Shown: positions 35,160-46,200 of the stretch, piece by piece
Numbering within the stretch: position 1 is the first letter of the stretch
Layout: each line of letters starts with the position of its first letter
The notes under the pieces: generated by a model
What the model was told of the DNA's origin: nothing
What the model saw: only the letters and a program-made list of their open reading frames with translations
Database searches by the model: none
Source of the DNA: Camellia lanceoleosa
Taxonomy: Eukaryota; Streptophyta; Magnoliopsida; Ericales; Theaceae
Direction of reading: 5' to 3'
Length of the DNA: 64,000 bases
NCBI GenBank assembly: GCA_025200525.1
Contig: CM045758.1
Location: 65,532,598 to 65,596,597 of the forward strand
Position numbers and translations under genes: made by a program

Positions 35160-38100
35160 GTAATCGAAAAAAATAATGTTGTTGATGAGTTGGCTAATTG
35201 TGGTTAGAAGCTGAAATTGGACATGTCATTTGACTCTGAACAAGCTGCATATGATTTTTACAATACCTATGGCGGAAATGTGAGCTTTAGTATTAGGAAA
35301 CTATATGCACACAAGAACAAACATGCTAAGGAAATAACTTCACGGACTTTTGTATGTTACATAGAGGGAACTCGGGGTATTGACAAGCGAGATTCACTAG
35401 TAAAATTTCCGAGACAAGAGGTGAGGTGTGGTTGTGGTGCTCAATTTAGTATCAAGTTAGATAGAAATTTAGGAAAATATGTTACCATTGATTTTGTTGA
35501 ACATCATAATCATGATCTTATGCCTCAAGAGTACATTCATGTGTTGTCATCCCAAAGAAAAATATCTACCACCCAAGAAATTAAAGTAGAATTGGCTTCA
35601 GAATCTGGAATTCCTCTTAGGTCTGCTTTATGAGCTATTTGGTAGGGAATCTGGTGGAAGAGCATCACTTGGCTTCACTAAATTGGACCAAAAAAATTAC
35701 TTGAGATCGAAGAGACAAAAAGATTTGGAATATGGAGAAGCGGGTAGTGTGTTGCAATACTTTCATAAGAAAACTTTAGAAAATCCATCATTTTATTATG
35801 CAGTCCAATTAGATTGTGAAGAGCAAATAAGTAACATATTTTGGGCTGATGCACAAATGATAATGGACTATGCTCAATTTGGTGATGTAGTGACCTTTGA
35901 CACTACTTACAAATTAAATAACGAACATAGACCTTTTGGAACCTTTGTTGGGTTTAATCATCATCGAGAAACAGTTATATTCGGTGTAGCGTTGATGTAT
36001 GATGAGACTGCCGAATCATTCACATAGTTGTTTCAGATTTTTTTGGAGGCAATGTCAAACAAAGCTCCAAAAACTATTTTCACAGATCAAGATGCTGCGA
36101 TGGCTAAGGCCATTCCAATTGTCATGTCTAGTACAAACCACCGACTTTGTACATGGCATTTGATGCAAAATGCTATGAAGCATATGAGTTCCCTCTTTGA
36201 AGATGTTGGGGTGAAGGGTGTGTTTTCAAAATTTATGCATCAAATTGATGATGAAGAAGAATTCAAAGTACAATGGGACCAAATGCTTGATAGGCATGAT
36301 GCACACAACAATCATTGGTTGGAGCAAACTTTTGGTGTGAAGGAGAAATGGGGATGGCCATATATTATGAATTCCTGGGCAGCTGGAATGAGTACTACTT
36401 AACTAAGTGAATCATTCAATGCATTTTTTAAGGATTATCTCAATTGCGATTATAACTTGATGGAATTTTTCAAGCATTTTAAGAGGGTGCTCTATGACAA
36501 GAGGTATAAAGAATTGGAAGCCGAGTATAATTTGTCTCAAAAATTGCCAAGGGTTTCCATTCTAACTGTGATGTTAAAGCAAATGGCAGATATTTACACC
36601 AAAACAATTTTTGAGGAATTCCAAAATGAGTACATGCTGTCCATTGAAGCGTCCATTGTAGGCACTATTCATGATGGTGAGAGTACCATATTCACAATTC
36701 AAACGGATGTAGATAAAAAAAAAGATAAGAATGTAACAATGGATAGAGATGGTTTTTTGAGTTGTAGTTGCAAGAAGTTTGAAGTGAAGGGCATAGTGTG
36801 TCGACATTGTTTAAAGGTGCTTAGAGAGATAATCAATGCAAAAGACCTTCCTGCACAATACATACTTAAACGATGGACTAAAAAAGCAAGGGCTGAAAGT
36901 GTGAAAGATAGGCGTGGGTATGATGTCAAGGCTGATGTGAAACTACATCAAAACGACCGATATAGGTCATTGATGAATATGTTTAGAGCAATAGCAAGTA
37001 GAGCCGTCGAAAGTGAAGAAACTTATCATTTGTCACTTGCAAAAGGTAAAGAACTGAGTGTCATGGTTGAAGACAAATTAAGTGTGCACACTTGTGGTCA
37101 AGTAGAGATCACTAAATTCAGAAATTCCTCAGCTAACACATGCCCACAGAGTGATGAAGTAGATTGTCCAATTCAAGCCAAGGGACTCAAGAAAAGACAA
37201 GCAACTAGTAAGTGAAGAAGGAGAATCAAGGGCAGGATGGAAAAATCTATTGCAAAGAAGAAAAGAATGCAATCTAAGCAAGTAATTAATTTTGTTATGT
37301 GTGATTGTTATGTGTTATCAATTTTGTGTTATGTGTGTTTGGAAAATAATGAATTAAATAAATTGGTTGTTTGTAGGGTGATGGTTTTTGTACTCCTGAA
37401 GGTCAATCTGAGCCTCCTGTCGCCATTGATAATATTTCTAGTCAGGTAATATTTACTATTGTGTGCAATCTTGTATTAATCTTGTTGGATTGGTTATTCT
37501 TGCAACTAGTAGCGTGATATTTATTATTTTTGGTTTTTTGTGATGCATGTAGGGTGGTTCTTTTTCTACTTCTCAAGGTCAATCTCAACCTTCTTCCGCC
37601 ATGGGTAATCATTCAATACAGGTAATATTTAATTTTGTATGCAACCTTTGACATGCATAGACCTTAGGGAAATTGAACCTCATACGGAACCAACATATCT
37701 TGAATTGGTTCTTTTTTTTCACATTGTCTTATTCTTTTCTTTATGTTGGTTTACTTTAGGGTGTTTACACTCCACAAAGTCAATCTCGACCTCCTTTTGC
37801 CATGGGTAGTAATTATGTTGAGGTAATATTTCATATTGTATGTTTTTTAAAATGAAAATGCATTATTAACTATTTTTTTCACATTGTCTTATTCTTTGCT
37901 TTATGTTGGTTTACTTTAGGGTGTTTACACTTCACAAGGTCAATCTCAACCTCCTTTTGCCATGGGTCGTAATTATGTTGAGGTAATATTTCATATTGTC
38001 TGTTTTTTAAAATGAAAATGCATTATTACTTTTTTTTCATTTCACTTGTTCTTTTCTTTATGTTGGTTTACTTTAAGGTCATGGTCGTGCAATCTATATT

Positions 38101-38638
38101 TCTCAATCTCAATCCCAATCCCAATCTCGACCTGAATCCCAATCTCAACCTTCCTTTACCATGGGTCCTAATTATGTTGAGGTAATATTTCATATTGTGT
38201 GTTTTTTAAAATGAAAATGCATTATTACTTTTTTGTCATTTCACTTGTTCTTTTCTTTATGTTGGTTTACTTTAGGGTCATGGTCGTGCAATCTATATTT
38301 CTCAATCTCAATCCCAATCTCAACCTTCATTTGCCATGGGTCGTACAAGTGTTCATCATGTCATGTATCCTACATATGATGTGAGTTGTAATTAGTTACA
38401 TACTTTACATTGAAATTGTAGTATAGATTCTATAAATATTTTAATAAATGTATCACTATTGTAGGGAAATAACACGCCTCAGTCAATGCCGCCTCAGTCA
38501 ATGCCATTAGTGTATCCCACACCGACATCGTTTCAGGAGTTGTTTCGAGGTACTAGTGCAGTCCAACTGTCGCAAGCCTCACATAGTCCTGCTGGCAGTC
38601 ATGTGGATGGACATCTCTGGAAGGCTTGCACCGAATGA
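35160..38638 (+). pseudogene. FAR1/FHY3-like MULE transposase pseudogene
   Basis: The order is FAR1 DNA-binding domain (MSFDSEQAAYDFYNTYGG, then VRCGCGAQF and VEHHNHDL), linker (LGFTKLDQKNYL), MULE transposase domain and SWIM zinc finger. The transposase domain has FGDVVTFDTTYK, FTDQDAAMAKAI and LSESFNAFFKDYL. The SWIM finger is CSCKKFEVKG, then CRHCLKV. Candidate catalytic acids (D of DTTY, D of TDQD, E of SESF) remain. Main exon 35160-37281. The Ser/Gln/Pro tail is split over small exons: 37377-37445, 37553-37621, 37760-37822, 37920-37982, 38077-38181, 38276-38380 and 38465-38638. Breaks are TAG at 35205, a one-base insertion near 35628, TAG at 36025 in place of a family Trp, TAA at 36400 and TGA at 37213. 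Host FAR1/FHY3 factors descend from such transposases, but complete MULE ends and a TSD show this copy belongs to an element. Confidence 0.92.
37377..38380 (+). repeat. Tandemly duplicated symmetric exons of the MULE transposase tail
   Basis: Six small exons plus introns repeat with periods of about 160-200 bp. Exons start (g)gt after tttag or gtag, encode variants of GQSQPPFAMG, and end before gtaatattt. All are multiples of three with phase-0 borders, so units can be added without shifting frame. In the fifth exon the acceptor ttta(g)gg reads tttaagg at 38072-38078, which would move the splice by one base. Confidence 0.85.
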
Positions 38639-39410
38639 TGATGTTATTATATTTGTGGATTTGGGTGTATTTTTTTTATGTTTGGTGGGATTTGGATATT
38701 TTTTATGGACATTTTTTTTACGTATTTTTAATATTTTGGAACAATTTGGATATTTTTTATGTATTTTTAATGTTTGGGAACAATGTTCTTTTTCATGGAA
38801 TTGTGTGTATGCATATATAAAGTTCTTATGATTTTCATCTACAATGCCTTTATTGTGCAGATGACATTAATGTTTGTTTTGGTCAATATTTTCTAGTGGT
38901 TGGTGATTAGGGAAGTTGGACAGGTTAAATTCCTTGTGGCACAGGTTCAATTCAAGTGGCTAGGCATGGTAAGGTGATGCAGGATGTTGATTTTGTTGAC
39001 TCATGGTGAGGTGATGCAAGAGGTTAGAGTGATCATATTATTTTTAATATTTTGGAAGCTTGCTTTGAGATGCCTCTTTGGGGATTACTTTGAGATGCCT
39101 CTTTTATGATTTAACATGCTAAATCCCATGGAAGAATTGCAGTACAGTGCCCTGTGTAAAGGATTAATCATCCATCACGCAACATCATATTCACTTTGTA
39201 CTCATATAACATCATATTCACTTTCTTTTCATAGCATCAATCTTCATACATCATATACATAACACTTTTAATTTCATTAATCAACACAATTGACATAGTA
39301 TAGTAACTTTATTAATTAAACATTGTTTGGATTTTACATGCACATATAAAAGTTTCAAAACTAAATACAAGTTCTACAAGTAGTGGTTTACACTCAGTAG
39401 AAATACAAGT
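38639..39410. other. Convergent 3' region between the two MULE genes
   Basis: T-rich trailer of the transposase (atttggatattttttatg repeated at 38689 and 38747) and AT-rich spacer. No gene is supported. Confidence 0.5.
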
Positions 39411-39761
39411 TCACTTCAGCAGCACCACTAGCATGGTAAAACCAACCATCACTATGGTTGTCAACATCATGAATTTGATAGCTTCAAGTCGTTCTCGTTG
39501 GTTTGCCTCAAGTCGTTCTAAGATATTCACAACTTCATTGTTTCTCGCAAAATCATAATCATACCCGCTCTTTTGGATATTTGATCCATTCCCAGTAGGA
39601 GCCACTCCCCACGCAAAGTAGTCACAAGCCTTATTTGCACACTTGAAATACAACTTCCTTGGATTTTTCTCTGATTTTGATATGTGTACTCCTGTTTTTT
39701 TCCCACATTTGCATCTTTTATTTTGAAAAAATCAAGCATCATTGTTTGAACTCGTTGACAT
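39411..39761 (-). pseudogene. GRF zinc-finger/transmembrane protein of the MULE
   Basis: Read on the minus strand from the ATG at 39761, it encodes a Ser/Asn-rich start, then KRCKCGKKTGVHISKSEKNP and KLYFKCANKACDYFAWG. This is a complete GRF-type zinc finger (CxC...C...C with the NP-x-x-x-(F/Y) core). A charged, Leu-rich linker (ILERLEANQRERLEAIKF, likely a short coiled coil) follows, then a C-terminal hydrophobic segment MMLTTIVMVGFTMLVVLL. A TGA at codon 10 (about 39732-39734) is the only break in 117 codons. It lies antisense to and downstream of the transposase, giving a convergent pair as in MuDR (mudrA/mudrB). The plan matches 28184-28617, although the sequences differ. Function unknown. 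Confidence 0.75.
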
Positions 39762-39869
39762 GTCAATCCTAATTACAAATAAACACAAAAGTCAATTTCA
39801 AATGCAACACAGATCTAACCACACTTGAAGTTAAGAGATGTAGGTAACAAGCATGTAGACAGTCCAGTC

Positions 39870-40780
39870 AACATCATTTCATAAGTTGATGTTAATCCTA
39901 CTCAGTTCAGCCAATATCAGTTCATAAGTTCATATTACTTCATCAACAACTAGCAGACAAGTATACTCACTTCAGCCAACATTAGTTCATAAGATTATAT
40001 TACTTCATATTACTACCCATCAGTTTTCATCAACATCAGACAAGCATACTCAAATTGTATTTTCATACATCAGACAAGCATACAAGTTCACTTCACCTGT
40101 TTACATCTGTTTACAAATTCTGTTATCAAGTAATTCATCACAAAGATTTTCCAAAAGTAATTCTATTCTCAAATGTAATTAACTCATCACAAAGATTTTA
40201 CACCTAGATTTATTCTCAAAAGGCATATGGGGATTCTATTCTCATGACAAACATATGGGCATTCTATTCTCAAAGGTAATTAACTCATCACAAAGGGAAT
40301 CCAGCATACACCCAGATTTTATACTTATTTGAAGCCAATTAACTCATCACAAAGATTTTACACCCAGATTTATTCTCAAAGGACATATGGGCATTCTATT
40401 CTCATCACAAACATATGGGCATTCTAACTTATCACAAACATATGGGCATTCTATTCTCAAAGGTAATTAACTCATCACAAAGGGAATCCAGATTTTACAC
40501 TTATCACTTATCACAAATTCAGAATTCAGAATTCAGAAATTCATCCCTGGATTTTACACCCAGATTTTACACTTATCACAAATTCAGAATCATTTTTGTA
40601 TATTCAGAATCATTCTTGTACACAAATTTAGAATGTGGGCTGGTCTTCACACAAATTTACATCAGACAAGCATACTGAAATTGTATTTTTATACATCAGA
40701 CAAGCATACAAGTTCACTTCATCTATTTACGAATCAGTTTTCATATATCAGACAAGCATACCAAAGGGAGAGAAACAAAC
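39870..40780. repeat. Subterminal repeat region of the MULE
   Basis: Many interspersed copies of catcagacaagcatac (40029, 40068, 40664, 40697, 40748), acatatgggcattctattctc (40250, 40385, 40439) and ctcatcacaaag. It sits inside the right terminus, upstream of the minus-strand gene. Confidence 0.75.
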
Positions 40781-41013
40781 CTCATCACCCTCTCTTCGTC
40801 TCTTGCCGACTTTGTCTGTTCGCCTCTCGTCGCTCCAGTCGCCTCACCGTCGCCTCGCCTCGCCTCCGTCGCCTCTCCGTTTGTCGCCTCAAACTCTTGT
40901 CCAAATCGTCGCCTTTGTCAGTCTCTCGTCCAGATTCGTCGCTTTCGTCGGTCTGTCTAGGGTTCAAAAAAGGAAAGGGGAAAGCTGAATAAGAAACAAA
41001 GAAGGGGAAAAAA

Positions 41014-41088
41014 AAAAAAAACAAAATGACATCGTTTTGTAGTGCGGCTGGGAGGGCCGCAAGAATGTGCGACCGAAGATCCGAACTC
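41014..41088. repeat. MULE right terminal inverted repeat
   Basis: Reverse complement of the left terminal repeat with mismatches. It ends at ccgaactc, immediately followed by the TSD. Confidence 0.85.
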
Positions 41089-41097
41089 TTCATTATT
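41089..41097. repeat. 9-bp target-site duplication of MULE (right)
   Basis: ttcattatt, identical to 33515-33523. Confidence 0.92.
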
Positions 41098-41555
41098 AGA
41101 CAGAATTATTACTCCAACCTCACTCTTTGCTAATCTTACACCACCACTAGATTTGCTCTCCCTGCCCAAAAATAAGATTGAAAAATCAATCCTAAACTAG
41201 ATAACTAATTGACTACTTCAACAATATTATACATATATATATTTTAAAATGTGAAACTATTGCACCAGGTTTATAAGATTAAAAAAATATTAAAAAATAA
41301 AAATATTAATTTTATAAACAAATACTTTTTATTTTATATTTTCAATCTAATACTATTATATTAATAATCTTATCCCTCAATCCCATTTGTATTATTGTAA
41401 ATCCCTTCATCTTAGGCCAAATAAATTGATCAGGAGGAAAAAATTATTCAATAATTCTGAAACGTTACATATCTATATTCTAAGTCAATTATTAATTATT
41501 TAGCCCTATGTTATTCTCTCATCCCAATTTAAATAGTGAATCTTACCTCTCTCTG
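41098..41555. other. AT-rich spacer
   Basis: No gene or clear element; A/T runs and an atatat tract near 41230. Confidence 0.4.
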
Positions 41556-41912
41556 GCCCTGTTTGTTTTCAGAGGTAGAATGGAGGAGATTTATAATGAG
41601 GGAATTAATAGTGATGAGATTGTTAGTGAGGGAATTGATAGTGAGAGAATTAAGTAAAATTGTATTTGTTTTGATGATCGTTGTTTGTTAAATTATTTTT
41701 ATATAAAATAATAAAACAAATAAAAAAATATAAAAAATTAAACATTAATATTTTAAAAAAAATTATCAATATGTAAAAAATAAAAAAAGTTTTAATCTCC
41801 TCACTATTTTTTTAATACCACCTCTACCTCCTCCATTCCAATCTCCCTTCCAACTTTCATCTTAATCTCCTCATTCATCATAATTTATTTCTCAACTCTA
41901 CAAACAAACATA
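41556..41912. mobile_element. Probable MITE with degenerate inverted ends
   Basis: The left side (cctgtttgttttcagaggta...ggaggagattta) is loosely the reverse complement of the right side (aatctcctcattcatcataa...ctacaaacaaaca). It has purine-rich gaggga/agtgag repeats inside the left arm. No TSD was assigned. Confidence 0.5.
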
Positions 41913-41919
41913 ACATTAA

Positions 41920-42727
41920 GGTGTCATTTGGTAACACTTACGTTTTCATTTTTCTGTTTATATTTACAAAAAATTTAAAAACTCCAATAAAAACTTGTTT
42001 GGTAAATTTTTTATTTATAAATCAGTGGTCACAGTTTATAAATTTGGCCAAAAAATGAAAACACAAAAAATGTGTTTCCATTTTGAATTTTCAGTTTTTT
42101 TTTTTTACCACCCAACACTAGCCACCACCTGCCACCATTTTCCACCACCGTCTTCTGCCACCACCACCAACCCATCACCCACCACCCACCTGCCATCCAC
42201 TCGCCACCACCACCACCCACCATCCACCTGCCATCCACCCGCCACTACCATCCACCGCCCGCCACTTACTTACCACCACCACTCACCACCCAATTGCCGC
42301 CACCACCCCCCCACCACCACCAGCCAGTTGCCTCCCCCCACCACCAGCCACCTGCCAACCACCCGCCACCACCAACCACCATCCACCACCCACCACCACC
42401 ACCACCCACCACCACCACCACCACCACCACCACCACCACCCACCCACCACCACCACCACCACCCACCAACCACCACCACCACCACCACCACCACCACCAC
42501 CCACCCGCCACCACCCACCACCACCACCCACCCACCAACCCACCACCACCACCACCACCCACTCGCTACCACCCGCCACCGTCACCCACCCACCACTTTA
42601 TTTTTTAAAACATTTTGTCAATTACCAAACGCGTTTGTAGTTTATGTTTTTTTAAAAATAAACAAAAATCAATTTATAAACTTTTTATAAATATAAACTA
42701 AAAACGTAAACGTTACCAAACACACCC
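41920..42727. mobile_element. Non-autonomous Harbinger-like element, 808 bp
   Basis: Left end ggtgtcatttggtaac and right end gttaccaaacacaccc are inverted repeats extending inward (acgttt..ttttagtttatattta). The TSD TAA lies at 41917-41919 and 42728-42730. The interior is a CCA-rich minisatellite. It ends 346 bp upstream of the SMC6 start codon. Confidence 0.8.
42105..42597. repeat. CCA-rich minisatellite
   Basis: About 490 bp of ccacca, ccaccc and ccatccacc variants, with almost no G on the + strand. Confidence 0.9.
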
Positions 42728-42961
42728 TAAATAGCTCCACCTACATCCTAATCCACTTACATCCATTACTTCCAAAGCAAACGGGGCGTCTATCCATTAC
42801 AATTTTATCAAACGCCACGTGTCAATTACGAAACACGTACGTATCTATTCCATACTCCATACTTCGAAAATGCTGGATAATCACTCAGGAGGAGTCATAC
42901 TCATCAGCCCCACAGAGGCAATTCCATTTTCCCGCCATAGTTCCTGTCAGAGCTATAGATT

Positions 42962-42986
42962 GAGAGAGAGAGAGAGAGAGAGAGAC
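42962..42986. repeat. (GA)n microsatellite in SMC6 5' leader region
   Basis: About 12 GA units, 88 bp before the ATG; common in plant 5' UTRs. Confidence 0.85.
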
Positions 42987-43073
42987 CTATTAGGTATCTG
43001 GAAGCACTTTCGATTATCTCTCAATCTTCGTGCTCTGTTTCTTCCTCCCGGAAGAACCCTAGAGAACGAAACG

Positions 43074-43230
43074 ATGGCAGAATCTAGGGCTTTTACCGGA
43101 CCGGCCGGTTACCCGTGCCGCCTTCAAGCAGGTATAATCTCAAAGATCCGATTAGAGAACTTCATGTGTCACAGTAAATTGGAAATCGAGTTAGGCGATT
43201 GTGTCAATTTCATCACAGGCCAAAATGGAA
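43074..43230 (+). CDS. SMC6: SMC6 exon 1
   Basis: Encodes residues 1-52 plus one base, up to GQNG of the Walker A site. Donor gtaagt. Confidence 0.95.
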
Positions 43231-46200
43231 GTAAGTTTCTCCGTCTCTGTAACTCTGTTTGTGTTTGTTGTGTGTTTATATGTATATGTATGTATATGTA
43301 TGTATATCATATATGTGTGTAAATATGTAAAAATCATGGTGAAATTTTGATGATTTTGATGTGAATAGGCGGCAAGAGTGCGATACTGACTGCACTGTGT
43401 GTTGCTTTTGGGTGTCGAGCCAAAGGCACGCAGAGGGCGGCCACATTGAAGGATTTCATAAAGACTGGCTGCAGGTTTGTGTCAAGTTTGCCCTTTTTTG
43501 TTTTTGTTTTTTGTGTTTTTCTTGTATAATTATTGTTTTTGGTTTATATTGTGCTTGAAGTCGTAGTAATTATGTGAAAAAATTAATCATTATGTGAGAG
43601 AATGTACTTGTAAAACAAGGAAGCTTTATTGGTGCATGAGGGGACCTTACAAAAAAGAAAAGAAATTTTGAATGAACTTATCACATATTATGACAATTTA
43701 TTAGTTTGAATTAACCCACATAGGTGTTGTGGGAAGATATTGCTAGAATTTTGGTGGATAAGTTCTTAGGATTTGGTGTTTGTTTGCGACAAGATTTTCT
43801 TTCAACTTATATCTAAATTTTAGTTACCCTAAGAACTTGAAGGAATATCATTCCACATGATTCTTATAGATCAGTCACTGGTTTGTTAAAGTTGGATACA
43901 GTTATCAAGGTCCATTGTCCACAGCAAGGGAGGTGTTGATAATCAACTGTGATGATTTCTTTCTTAATAATCATCACAAATAAGGAATAGCAAGTATTAT
44001 TAGATATTATGAAGGTCACCATCCTGTCTCTAAACTTCTTTTGATGGGGTTTTGCAATCAAAGAGGAAATGCTAGGATTACCTGAAGTCCTTTGTGATCA
44101 GGGTGATTAGCTAGATAGTTTGGAGGACAAGTCCTCGGTTCCTATTAGATGGATGGTCAAAGATGACGTGGATGTAATTGGAGGTATTATCATCTCATTC
44201 CATAGATCATGGGGGAAATGGCTTTGGAGATTTGATTGTGAGAAGTAGAGGTATCGGACAGGGGTGGTAGAGTCTAAATATGGGTGCATATGGGGGAAGG
44301 GGGTTGGTCTTCAATGGAGGCTGCTTTGTCTCATGGTGTGGGGCTTTGGAAGGGTATTAGAAGTGGGTGGGATTCTTTTTCAAGTCACATATAGTTTGTT
44401 GTGGGAAGTGGTGTGGAGGTGAGGTTTTTGGAGCCTTCTTTGGTATGGACAAGAGAAATTGGAAGTCACTTATCCTGCTATTGCTGATATTGTTATTATA
44501 GAGATGTGTCTACTGGTGAGTAGCTGGACATAGAAGGTAGTCATTTTTGTTTTCTTTTTTTTTTTGTTTTGGGATATTGGCTGTCATATAGAGTTGAATG
44601 ATTAGGAGGTGGGGGGTACTTATGGAACTCTTAGCACGTCTTTATGCTATTTCCTGCATTGGTTTTTAGGCACTGCTAATCCGTCCTTGGACCGACTTTG
44701 GAACTTTGTAGAGGCTTTTGACTAAGGCCAAGTTTGGGAAGACTAAATAAGTGCACTTTTTGACTTTTCTTGTATATGTGTAGAAAAAGTAGCGAGGAGA
44801 TGTTGATTGATGTGACCCAAAAAAGATAAAAAGATGAAATAAGTGTACTTTTTTAGTTTAGCCAAACTTGGCCTAAGACTTTGTTGTATAGTTGATATAA
44901 ATCTTTTGCTTTTGTATATAGATTGCACCCTCTTGTTGTCCTTAGTCATAAACGTATTTTTACTTATAAAAAAACCAGTGTGAAAGAGTATATGTTGTCC
45001 CTATTGTATTATGCACTGAAAACGTTGTGGCAACTGCACCACTTTACTCTCTATTTTTAAATGAAATTCTTTTACTTTCAACTATTAGTTTTTCAAGGTT
45101 GGTGTCTTATATTGTTGCTTTAGTTTTCAAAATCTCTAAGGAAATTGCATCATTTTGATAAAGTTTTCATGGTTGATCTGATATTTGCATATTTTTATGG
45201 ATTTATTGCTACAGCTATGCTGTTGTCGATGTGGAAATTAAAAATCAAGGGGAGGATGCTTTTAAGCCAGATGTATATGGGGATGTCATAATAATAGAAC
45301 GCAGGATATCAGAAACAACCAGTTCTACTGCCTTAAAAAATGGCCAAGGTTTTCTCAAATCCTAATCTTCCTTTTATTCTTGATTGCTAACTAGAACTGC
45401 ACAAGGTAGTTATTTTTGGGAAGGATTGAAGGACCCTATGCTTTGCTTGATTCTAGGAAGACAAAAACTGAGAAATGTGTATGAAACTTACTAAAAAGGT
45501 TAGGGTTATGATGGCTGTTGTTACATTTCCATGTTTTCCTATTATCCTATATGGTCTTTTGTTTTTTTTTCCATGATTCTTTGTCATTGATTGAATGTAC
45601 AATGATGGTTTGGGAGTCATCAAGGGGAATCTTCCATAGAGATTATGTCATGACCCCATCCCACCCCAAACAGGATAGTAGTTATGACCAGGCCTATCAA
45701 GACAAGACAAGACTGGACTAAAACATTGGGGCTTACTCGGAAAACTTTTGTCCATTAATTATCAAGAGTCCATTCAGAGCGTGCGCATAAGTCATATGAA
45801 AACAAAAACAAACATACATCTTATTTATTTATCGACATTTACAAATCCAACAACCAAAAAGAAGGTACAACATTTACAAATTTATATCAAAGTAAAACCT
45901 AAAACATAAATACACTAGTCACCATCTCTAAACATCGCTTCCAAAAGACAAAAGCAAAAAGAAAAGACTTCTAACTCGTTCTCTCTTCTTGAACTTGCTG
46001 TTTGTCATCATCTACATACATATAGGTGGGAGGGGTGAGCCAAAGCCCAGTGAATAATAATATAGTAAAGTGGTAAATGAATGAACACCAATAAACTTTA
46101 TTAAAACCAAGCACAAGCTCATATCGAACATAAATATGATTTGTACATGATAAACAAGGCTTAACTTACAAGCATATACATAGTGATGAACATTCCAAGG

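Larger units (their letters stand above)
33524..41088 (+). mobile_element. Mutator-like element (MULE), 7,565 bp, intact ends
   Basis: The left end gagtatggatcgtcggccgc pairs with the reverse complement of the right end (gagttcggatcttcggtcgc). The match continues for about 75 bp through cttgcggcc, gccgcact and gtcgtttt blocks. An exact 9-bp TSD flanks it. It carries a FAR1-like transposase on + and a GRF zinc-finger gene on -, convergent, each preceded by a GC-rich leader-like block near its own terminal repeat (33700-33950; 40790-40990). Confidence 0.92.
43475..45214 (+). other. SMC6 intron 2
   Basis: Holds a LINE remnant (about 44150-44480) and a Tourist-like MITE (44726-44873). The rest is AT-rich intron sequence. 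Confidence 0.85.

Noticed and set aside
35217..37215. Host FAR1/FHY3 transcription-factor gene
   Set aside because: Complete MULE termini and a 9-bp TSD enclose it and it has four stops and a frameshift, so it is a transposase relic.
41995..42690. 231-residue open frame rich in His, Pro and Thr
   Set aside because: It is the CCA minisatellite; all frames on both strands stay open because the repeat lacks stops. No domain or splice context.
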